Assembly: GCA_020465985.1 (NCBI GenBank)
Contig: JAANYP010002012.1
Span: 248,001-312,000, forward strand
Origin: Centrapalus pauciflorus
Lineage: Eukaryota; Streptophyta; Magnoliopsida; Asterales; Asteraceae
DNA: 64,000 nt
Reading direction: 5' to 3'
In this document: positions 53,143-61,220 of the stretch, piece after piece
Position numbering within the stretch: position 1 is the first letter of the stretch
Layout of the letters: each line of letters begins with the position of its first letter
Program-made: the position numbers and the translations under genes
Notes under the pieces: model-generated
What the model was told of the DNA's origin: nothing
Databases searched by the model: none
Seen by the model: the letters and a program-made list of their open reading frames with translations, nothing else

Positions 53143-55569
53143 TCAGAATAAATCGTCTTTTCTGTACACTCCAGGACCCTCCGGAGTCTCATCGAAGCAG
53201 TCAACCCTTTTTGTTGGGGAGGGACCTGAGCGTTGGGTTTGTTGGACTGGTGGAGGGCTTGGGGATCTTGGTGGGCTGACTGTAATGTGGGATTCTTTTA
53301 GTGATGGGGGAGCTTGGATGGATGAGAGTATGTCTTCCTGTTGGGCTCTGGGTGGTGAATTCAGGAAATCGAAGGAAGAGGATGAGGATTTTTTGGTTGG
53401 AGAGTCAGGTTCAGGCTTAGGAGTTAAAAGTGGTTGGTTGTCCTCGGTATCAGAATCTGAATCAGAAACTAAAATGATTTCAACCTTCTCGTGTGGCTCC
53501 TCAAATTCTACCATGGCTGTCATTGGATCCAGTGGAGCTGGACCCTCGACCATCGGCTCGTCTTCTATTAGCATGTACTCCTGAGCCTCCTGTGACTTTT
53601 CCCCCGACCCCTGAAATTCAGACCCCTCGGCGGTCTCTGCTCCCCCTATACCCAGCATGGGCTCCTCAAATTGTACTTTTCTGCGCTTCTCCCCCTCATG
53701 ACGATCAGGGTCGTCCTGGTCGTCATGTTTTCTTTTGGGGGCTTCGGCTTGAGTGCGGCACTGAAGATCTATAACCGCCGACTCAAGGCGATCCATCCTT
53801 GAGTTTAGCTGGTCTTGGACTTGAAGGATTAGGCGATTAAGTGCGTCCAGTTTGTCAGAGAGCTCCGCCATTTGAAGTTGGACTGAATGGGAACCTGGTG
53901 AGGGGCCGGCTTCGGAGGCGACACCCTTACCCTTTATAAGAGAAAGAAGGGCGGTATGTCGTTCCTCGGCTGCCTCCCTTTGGGCGTCCAGGTCATCCCG
54001 GGTGATAACGCCGGCAGCACGTAAGGCTGCCGTTAACATCTCCAAGTTGATGGGGAGATGGCCGGAAGTGGACGGCGTAGATTGAGCCACTCCCGGTCTT
54101 CCTTCCGTCATCTCTGGCTCCACTACGGGATGCTCAGATCTGGAAGTTTCCGGAGCTGCCACAGAGGCAGCTCTTGGGGATGCCACAGAGGCATCGTGCA
54201 CGGTGTCTGTTTGTGGGGATGGAATCGTGAGCGAAGGAAGTTCGGTCACGTGGGGAGGAGTGTGACCTCTTTCAACACCGCCACTCTCCGAATGAGAGGG
54301 CGATGGCGTATGTGGAAGATCCTCGTGGAATGAAGTGGTTTCCCTTTGAGGGGAAACCAAGTGGATGGTTGGGGTTGTGGCGACCGCTGGACTAATGGTC
54401 TTATGAAGTGGTGTCCGGCTGATAGGGCTTGGCTCACCCTCAGATAATATATCCCTCGGCCTTATGACAGAGACGGTTCGTTCAGAATCCGCCGTCTCTG
54501 CCGTTTCACCTACGACTCCCTCCCTTACACTCTCAGCCTCCCTCTCACCATAACCCAGTGATTGTTGTACATCCATCCTTTCTCCCTCGATCTCACTATC
54601 CTGCTGCTCACCTTCGGACTGGTTAGTCTCAATCGATTCAGACTGAGACTCATCCGGATAATTTTCTCTCATATATTCCCTTACCCGATCTGTACCCCTC
54701 GACCTTGTCAGAGTCGATAATGGAATCTTCATTACCTGTACCGTCGGTGCCCCCTTTGGCAAAGTCAGTTTCTGGATAGCGACGGTTGGATAGACATCAG
54801 CTTCTGGACGCTCATGAATGTCTTCGTCCTGATCCATGGCGTATTGTATGATGAGCTGAAGAAATCGTTGATAGGGGACATACTTGCGTCCTTTCTTCGT
54901 GATCCTTTCCACGTGGACTCTTCTTAATTCTTCAAAGATGAAAGCCGCATAGTCCACGTGTCGGTCGTAGGCAAAGCCAGCAAACATGGCTAAAACCTGG
55001 GCCGATGCTGAGTCATGACCAGAATGTTTGGCTGTTAGGCACTTGTTGAGCACATCGAAGAGAATCCTCCAGTGGGACTGAAGGTTTTTGGTGCGAAAGT
55101 CGGATGGTTTGGTAAGGGGTCCGTCATACCCTAGGGTTTGAATTTCAGATAGGGCTTCTGAGACGGATGGGTTTGGATCGAACGAGTCAAGGGAGGGAAT
55201 ATAGTCTTGGATGGGAAGACGAAGAATGTGACGGATGGCTGCGGTTGTGACTTTGACTGGAACGCAGTCAATGGTGGAGGTGAAGTGAGGTTCGGGGTCG
55301 GTTAAGAATTGGAGCCTGTTCCAGAATTGTTGTAGGTAAATCTGGGGAACAGCTATGGCTGTGGAAAGGGCATAATATATGGGATGGCGAGTGAGAATGT
55401 CGAAGGCAAGGGTTTGGGACTCTTTAGGAAGGATAGAGACGTCGAGTTGCCAGTTGTGGGGGATAAACTCGACAAACTCGGCGCTCGGCAGGATGGCTTC
55501 CTCGGGTAACTGAGCGTTATTATTTGGGATAGGAGGGTGGGGAATGGTAAGAACAATTGCGGGATCCAT
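53143..55569 (-). CDS. Additional (3') ORF of the Sirevirus-like Copia, function unknown
   Basis: The likely start is ATG at 55569-55567 (MDPAIVLTIPHPP), because a splice-acceptor-like TTTGCAG|G ends 4 nt before it; the frame stays open 18 codons further upstream. About 809 residues. The N-terminal part (about 1-270) is globular and includes YLQQFWNRLQF and the segment VPVKVTTAAIRHILRL. The middle is acidic and P/S/T/E-rich. A coiled-coil-like helix (LSDKLDALNRLILQVQDQLN) and a basic patch KRKHDD follow. No signal peptide or transmembrane helix is visible, so the name 'envelope-like' often given to Sirevirus third ORFs is not supported here. It has its own candidate promoter and UTR intron. 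Confidence 0.75.
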   Translation of the reverse strand: MDPAIVLTIPHPPIPNNNAQLPEEAILPSAEFVEFIPHNWQLDVSILPKESQTLAFDILTRHPIYYALSTAIAVPQIYLQQFWNRLQFLTDPEPHFTSTIDCVPVKVTTAAIRHILRLPIQDYIPSLDSFDPNPSVSEALSEIQTLGYDGPLTKPSDFRTKNLQSHWRILFDVLNKCLTAKHSGHDSASAQVLAMFAGFAYDRHVDYAAFIFEELRRVHVERITKKGRKYVPYQRFLQLIIQYAMDQDEDIHERPEADVYPTVAIQKLTLPKGAPTVQVMKIPLSTLTRSRGTDRVREYMRENYPDESQSESIETNQSEGEQQDSEIEGERMDVQQSLGYGEREAESVREGVVGETAETADSERTVSVIRPRDILSEGEPSPISRTPLHKTISPAVATTPTIHLVSPQRETTSFHEDLPHTPSPSHSESGGVERGHTPPHVTELPSLTIPSPQTDTVHDASVASPRAASVAAPETSRSEHPVVEPEMTEGRPGVAQSTPSTSGHLPINLEMLTAALRAAGVITRDDLDAQREAAEERHTALLSLIKGKGVASEAGPSPGSHSVQLQMAELSDKLDALNRLILQVQDQLNSRMDRLESAVIDLQCRTQAEAPKRKHDDQDDPDRHEGEKRRKVQFEEPMLGIGGAETAEGSEFQGSGEKSQEAQEYMLIEDEPMVEGPAPLDPMTAMVEFEEPHEKVEIILVSDSDSDTEDNQPLLTPKPEPDSPTKKSSSSSFDFLNSPPRAQQEDILSSIQAPPSLKESHITVSPPRSPSPPPVQQTQRSGPSPTKRVDCFDETPEGPGVYRKDDLF

Positions 55570-55573
55570 TTTC

Positions 55574-56685
55574 CTGCAAAGTGCAACAAAGTTAGAATCA
55601 TAAGAGTTGATATGATAAAGCATTGATGTGAAGTCTAGATGAGTGTGAAATAGAAATTGTCTGATCTGTTTAACATCGGGTTTTTATTAGTAGAATAAAA
55701 TTCTACTAACAAAGTCCAAAGTCAATCGTTAAGAGACCGATGTTAGATGAGACTGTTTCACTCAAACACTGATCCTTACTCTAATCAATGATGCACTTGG
55801 ATGGAACTATTTTTCTGATTTTTTAATTTATATGAAAATGCAGTAATGGAAAACATGAAAAATGAAAATTTTTAAAAAAAATCCTAAGTGTTGGATTTTG
55901 GATGGTCCGAATTCGGATGAACAGTGTCATCGAATTCGGATCTGTCCGAAATGGAATGATGCATAAATGAAGTGAGTGGGACCGAATTCGGATGGTGGTA
56001 AATGGGGACCGAATTCGGATGATGGTCCGAAGTGGAATCATGAAATGATTGAATGTGGTCCGAATTCGGATGTGGTGTGAACATGGTCCGAATTCGGATG
56101 TGGTGTGAACATGGTCCGAATTCGGATGGTGACTTGTGAAAATGCATGCAATGAAATGGAAATGTCCCAATTTCGGATGGTACCTGGAATTCGGATGAGG
56201 ACCGAATCCGGGTATCATCCGAATTCGGATGCATAGTGGTGAACATACTTAGACAATTTTTCAATGTTTTGAAAATTTTGACCCTGATGAGATGGTCCGA
56301 ATTCGGATCAACAGTGAACCGAATTCGGATCAACAGTGGTCCGAAGTGTGATTTTATACTTTGAAAAATTTTGAAAATATACTAAGTCGGACATCCGAAT
56401 TCGGGTGGTGGTCCGAATTCGGACATCCGAAACTGCATGAGTGCAGTTAATGTTCATGCAAGATATAAACGTGAACAGTTAAAATCCTACTGAAAATGCA
56501 TGAAATTACAGATCCTATACTGAAATAACCTAAGGAACATTTTATCTAACTACAACTAAGAAGTAATAACACATTAAACTACCTAAAAGAAAGAAAAACC
56601 GAAAAGAAAAAAGCTAACTAAAAAATGAAATTCAAACTCACAATATATGATGTTAAACACTAAAATAAAGATAGAAATGGTTTAC
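55574..56685 (-). other. Candidate 5'-UTR intron before the additional ORF (1112 bp)
   Basis: Donor CTTCCAG|GTAAACC at 56685. Acceptor with branch-like TTCTAAC and pyrimidines, ending TTTGCAG|GAAAATG at 55574. The start codon follows the acceptor by 4 nt. The segment is AT-rich with no conserved coding sequence and contains the TCCGAATTCGGA array at 55890-56430. Confidence 0.65.
55890..56430. repeat. TCCGAATTCGGAT motif array
   Basis: About a dozen copies of 'ggtccgaattcggatg' and close variants, spaced 25-60 bp, each centred on the palindrome CCGAATTCGG. The same motif type fills part of the LTR of the unrelated Gypsy element (10050-10395). Confidence 0.9.
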
Positions 56686-56865
56686 CTGGAAGTGCCGAAG
56701 ATGGAAAATGCAAGAAAAACTGAAGAAAATGGTTGACTAAAAGCTTGAAATCGGCAACAATGGTGGTTTTGGGCGGTGACTATCGACCGAGAGAGAGAAA
56801 GAAGAAGATATTTCTTGAAGATGAAGGAAGTGCTGTTGTTGACCGTTTGACCCCCCATATATACT
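56686..56865 (-). promoter_or_regulatory. Candidate internal promoter and 5' UTR exon for the additional ORF
   Basis: The minus strand has a TATA box (AGTATATATGG, about 56856-56866) in a locally GC-rich context. About 30 nt downstream a pyrimidine-rich leader begins with 'cttcttctttctctctctcgg', typical of plant 5' UTRs. It runs without a conserved ORF to the donor CAG|GTAAACC at 56685. This would give an exon of about 145 nt. Inferred from sequence only. Confidence 0.6.
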
Positions 56866-57587
56866 CGCGCGGGTCGGGTCAAAAGAGATCTGCGCCCAAA
56901 AAGGAATTTGGGCCGGCGGATTCATTTCACAACACACACACACTTGATGACTTTGTGCTTATTAAAAAATTGAAACAAGAAAAAAATGGGCCAAAAATAT
57001 TCCATCTTTTTGTGATTTTCTTTGAAACAAAAATGAGCAAAAACAAAGTAAAAATATTTTTGATATTTTTCTGAAATAAAAATAAAATAAGATAAAATAA
57101 AGTAAATTGAAATATTTTTGGCTTTTTGATAAATTTGAAAATTAAAATCTTTTTGTGATTTTCTGACATATTAAATTAAACTCAATATTAAATTAAAAAT
57201 TAAGACCAACCTAAAATTTAAACTTTAACTATAAAAGAAACAAAGAGAAACATAGAATTATAAAATTAAAAATCCTAACTCTACTCCCCCTCAAATAAAT
57301 ACCGATCCTTTTTCCATTTCCTTTATCAGATTTTACACGCGACAACCCTTCTTTAAGCCTTACAAATACCGACAAACCTGGATATTGTTTGCATCCCACT
57401 CCATGATGAACAAGTCACACAACAATTTATCAGGATCATTAATTATTAAAAATATACGCAGATAAGGAAAGATTGATTTTCAATCTTGTGACATACTCCT
57501 TAAATTTAAATAACAGTTATTTTCTAAAATAAAGGAATTTCAATCATGATAGATTGAAATAGAATTATTTAAGACAATATCTGATAT
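56866..57587. other. AT-rich spacer between pol and the internal promoter
   Basis: No coding sequence. A short (CA) run lies near 56931-56942 and A/T-rich runs fill the rest. It may serve as the upstream region of the internal promoter. Confidence 0.5.
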
Positions 57588-60500
57588 TTAATTAGAAGGT
57601 GGATTCAACATGCCGATATGAGATACTAAAAACCGAAAACGAGGTTCGTCTAAAGCTTTAGTAAATATATCCGCTAGTTGGTATTCCGTGCCAACAAAAT
57701 ACAACTCAATGGTTCCCTTTCCAACATGATCTTTAATAAAATGATACCTGATATCTATGTGTTTTGTACGAGAGTGCTGCACGGGATTGCAAGAGATGGC
57801 AATTGCACTTCGAGAATCACAGTAAATAGGGATATTGGTGAGTGAGAACCCATAATCGCGTAATTGTGTTCTCATCCACAGCACTTGAAAGCAACAGCTT
57901 GCAGCTGCTACATACTCAGCCTCAGCTGTGGATGTGGATACACAATTCTGCTTTTTGGAAGACCAACTCACCGGTCTATCGCCTAAGAACTGTATTCCTC
58001 CCGATGTGCTTTTTCTGTCCACTCTACAACCTGCAAAATCAGCATCTGAAAACGCGGTAAGATCGAAATCGGTTCCCTTTGGATACCATAGACCAAGTTC
58101 GGGTGTACCCTTAAGATAACGAAAAATGCGTTTTACCGCAGTTAGGTGTGATTCTTTTGGGTCGGCCTGAAATCTAGCACAAAGACATGTTGAAAACACT
58201 ATATCCGGTCTACTGGCAGTCAAGTACAGTAAGGATCCTATCATCCCTCTGTAAGTTGTATTATCGACACTTTTCCCGGAAGGATCGGTGTCTAACTTAC
58301 AGTTGGAGGCCATGGGAGTTGCGATACTCGTGCAAGAGTCTAACTTATACTTCTTGAGAATGTCAAGAGTATATTTCGACTGGTTCACAAAAATCCCATC
58401 CTCAAGTTGTTTGACTTGTAATCCGAGGAAAAAGTTCATTTCCCCCATCATACTCATCTCAAACCGAGACTCCATTAGGGCTGAAAAATCCTTACAAAAA
58501 TTACTGTCAGTAGATCCAAATATAATATCGTCAACATAAATTTGTACTAGCATTATATGTGGGCCTTCCCTTTTAGTGAACAGAGTTGTGTCCACCACAC
58601 CTTTATAGAAACCGGCAGAAATAAGGAAATTCGAAAGACTATCATACCATGCTCGAGGTGCTTGTTTTAAACCATAGAGGGCCTTATCTAGCACATAAAC
58701 ATGGTCAGGTTTATGTGCATCAACAAAGCCTTGTGGTTGTTCAACATACACTTCCTCGTTAAGTTCACCGTTTAGAAAGGCAGTCTTGACGTCCATTTGG
58801 TACACTTTAAAGTCTTTGTGTGCCGCATACGCCAAGAAGATTCTGATTGCTTCGATCCGTGCAACTGGAGCGAAGGTCTCGTCATAATCTATCCCTTCTT
58901 GTTGTCGGTAGCCTTTGGCAACAAGTCTTGCTTTGTTCCTTATCACAATGCCGTTTTCATCTCGTTTGTTCTTAAAGATCCACTTTGTTCCGATGACTGT
59001 ACGGTCTTTTGGCTTGGGAACTAACCGCCATACTCTTAGCTGTTCAAACTGGTTGAGTTCCTCTTGCATTGCAACTATCCAATCCGGATCTGTCAGGGCT
59101 TCATCCACACGAGCGGGCTCTATCATACTCAAGAATGATGTGTAGAGACATTCATTAGCAGATGCCCTACGAGTTTGGACTCCTGTTGTTACGTCACCAA
59201 TGATTTGTTCTGTTGGGTGACTGCGGGTCCATTTGATCTCGTGTGGAAGGGGTGCTCGGGATGGAACCTCTGTGGTTAATATGGGAATGGATGAGGATTC
59301 ATGGTCAATGGTTTCAAATGAGGGTACCACAGGTTCTGGTTCAATTTCCGAGTGTTCAGGTGAAGGAAGAATCGTTGGTATTACATGTGAGGGTATTATA
59401 TGAGTAGATTCAACTGCGGATGTGTTGGTGGATGATGTGGATGGATGAGGATATGTTGATGAAGAGGGAGTGGAGAAACTTTGCGGCGCAGTTGAACTGG
59501 AAGGATTACCTACATTATTAACAACATTAGACACACTAGCGTTAGGACCGAAAAATTCAACATAAAAAGGATCAAATAAATTAACCAAATCAGAAAAAGA
59601 AAAAGAAATGGGGTTATTCGAAGAGTCTCCAGGCATTTGAGTAATGCGTGGTCCTGATTGATCAACTTCGGGTTCCAGTTCAGCCAACTCATCAAATGTG
59701 ACGTGTACACTTTCATTGACTGTTCTGGTTCGGGTATTGAATGCGCGATACGCCTTCGAATTGGATGAGTATCCAATGAAGATCGCTTCATCCGCCTTTT
59801 CGTTAAATTTCCCGAGGTTGTCTCTGTCATTCAGCACATAGCACCTGCAACCAAATACACGTAAGTACTTGATAATTGGTACTTTATTCAAAAAGAGTTG
59901 GTAAGGAGTTTTGTTAAAGCGCTTATGAATGATGGAGCGATTCTGTGTATAGCATGCTGTTGATACGGCTTCGGCCCACAAGAACGGAGGTAGCTTTGAG
60001 TATGTGAGCATTGTACGAGCGGCTTCTACTAGCGTACGGTTACGCCTTTCCACGATCCCATTTTGTTGAGGTGTTCGAGCAGCAGAGTATTGATGCTGAA
60101 TCCCCTTGGATCGAAGGAAGCCCTCCACTACCGAGTTCTTGAACTCCGTGCCATTATCTGATCTGATTGATTGCACTGACAGCTGCTGTTGGGTCTCGAC
60201 ACTCTTGATAAAATCAATGATTTCTTGAGCTGTCTCGTCCTTGGAACGCAAGAACCTTACCCAGGTATATCGAGAATAATCATCAACGATAACCAACACA
60301 TATCGTTTTCCATTTATGCTTTGTGTTCTCATCGGTCCGCATAAATCCATATGAAGTAACTCCAAAACTCTTTTTGTTGATGGTTCGGGCTTTGGTTTGT
60401 GAGATGATCGTTTCATTTTTCCTTTCTCACATGCTCCACACAGATGGTCCTTTTCATAGCGTAACTCAGGAAGTCCTTTGACCAATTGCTTCGCAGCCAG

Positions 60501-60950
60501 CTTGTTGATGTTATCAAAATTCAAATGGGATAATCTTCGATGCCACAACCAAGAGTCTTTTGACGAGGCTTTTGATAGTAGACAAATGTTATCCTTTACT
60601 ACAAGCTTAGATACGTCAATGGTGTAAAGGTTAGATTTTCGGGAACCAGTCAAGATTTCTTTTCCATCCATGTTCTTAACACTGCAGTTCTTAGCCCTAA
60701 ATGTTACTTCTAGTCCTTTGTCACAGAGCTGTCCTATGCTAAAAAGATTATGAGATAACCCCTCAACATAGTCAACGTCCTTGATGACCAGATTATTTAG
60801 AACTAAGTCCCCGTATCCTTTTATTTGAGCCTGATGGTTGTTCCCGAATTTCACAGTTCCGCAATACTGTTCAACAACGTTGGACAGTAATTCTCTTCTT
60901 CCTGTCATGTGCTTGGAGCAACCCGAATCCATATACCAAATGGACTTAGC
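57588..60950 (-). CDS. Copia pol: protease, integrase, RT, RNase H (full length)
   Basis: The open frame runs from 60992, numbered here from that codon (1134 residues); the first 14 codons lie upstream of the splice-acceptor-like CAG at 60951. Protease motif DSG at 22-24. Integrase zinc finger H151, H156, C185 and C188; core D216, D279 and E315 with DD35E spacing. RT has D734 and the YVDD box at 819-822. RNase H has D983, E1024, D1059 and D1108 and ends at residue 1134. No stop or frameshift was seen, so the enzyme set may be active. It could supply RT to the RT-less relative at 19126-26241. Confidence 0.95.
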   Translation of the reverse strand, partial: AKSIWYMDSGCSKHMTGRRELLSNVVEQYCGTVKFGNNHQAQIKGYGDLVLNNLVIKDVDYVEGLSHNLFSIGQLCDKGLEVTFRAKNCSVKNMDGKEILTGSRKSNLYTIDVSKLVVKDNICLLSKASSKDSWLWHRRLSHLNFDNINKLAAKQLVKGLPELRYEKDHLCGACEKGKMKRSSHKPKPEPSTKRVLELLHMDLCGPMRTQSINGKRYVLVIVDDYSRYTWVRFLRSKDETAQEIIDFIKSVETQQQLSVQSIRSDNGTEFKNSVVEGFLRSKGIQHQYSAARTPQQNGIVERRNRTLVEAARTMLTYSKLPPFLWAEAVSTACYTQNRSIIHKRFNKTPYQLFLNKVPIIKYLRVFGCRCYVLNDRDNLGKFNEKADEAIFIGYSSNSKAYRAFNTRTRTVNESVHVTFDELAELEPEVDQSGPRITQMPGDSSNNPISFSFSDLVNLFDPFYVEFFGPNASVSNVVNNVGNPSSSTAPQSFSTPSSSTYPHPSTSSTNTSAVESTHIIPSHVIPTILPSPEHSEIEPEPVVPSFETIDHESSSIPILTTEVPSRAPLPHEIKWTRSHPTEQIIGDVTTGVQTRRASANECLYTSFLSMIEPARVDEALTDPDWIVAMQEELNQFEQLRVWRLVPKPKDRTVIGTKWIFKNKRDENGIVIRNKARLVAKGYRQQEGIDYDETFAPVARIEAIRIFLAYAAHKDFKVYQMDVKTAFLNGELNEEVYVEQPQGFVDAHKPDHVYVLDKALYGLKQAPRAWYDSLSNFLISAGFYKGVVDTTLFTKREGPHIMLVQIYVDDIIFGSTDSNFCKDFSALMESRFEMSMMGEMNFFLGLQVKQLEDGIFVNQSKYTLDILKKYKLDSCTSIATPMASNCKLDTDPSGKSVDNTTYRGMIGSLLYLTASRPDIVFSTCLCARFQADPKESHLTAVKRIFRYLKGTPELGLWYPKGTDFDLTAFSDADFAGCRVDRKSTSGGIQFLGDRPVSWSSKKQNCVSTSTAEAEYVAAASCCFQVLWMRTQLRDYGFSLTNIPIYCDSRSAIAISCNPVQHSRTKHIDIRYHFIKDHVGKGTIELYFVGTEYQLADIFTKALDEPRFRFLVSHIGMLNPPSN

Positions 60951-61220
60951 CTGAAAAACACATAAATTCATATAATGAAAAACTATATGCATTCAAACAC
61001 ATCCATTTTTAATTCACAATCAAACCGTGTTCTGAACCGAGATGTTCAGAAAACATGATGAGTTAAGACCGGGTCCTGGGCTGTGTGCACAGAAGCCAAA
61101 CGTGTCGGTTTAAGCACAACCGACAAGCAAAAGAACGGGTCCTAGTCTAAGGTAACTAGAAGCCATTTCTTTGAAGCACGGGTCTTGATCAGAAGTAACC
61201 AAGAACCATCTGCATTAAGA
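60951..61220 (-). other. gag/pol gap with splice-acceptor-like end
   Basis: About 270 nt separate the gag stop (TGA 61221-61223) from pol. The minus strand ends 'ttatgtgttttcag|gct', an acceptor-like sequence. A weak donor candidate AAG|GTTGTG overlaps the last gag codons (61229). The resulting 279-nt intron is a multiple of three and keeps the frame. Gag and pol are in the same frame. Confidence 0.5.

Noticed and set aside
53143..55623. Upstream start at 55623 for the additional ORF
   Set aside because: The first 18 codons would lie inside the acceptor region of the candidate intron. The ATG at 55569 follows the acceptor directly and starts the conserved-looking part.
55823..56333. ORFs of 131-149 codons with repeated HPNSD or SEFG
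   Set aside because: They are made by the TCCGAATTCGGA array and have no start context or homology.
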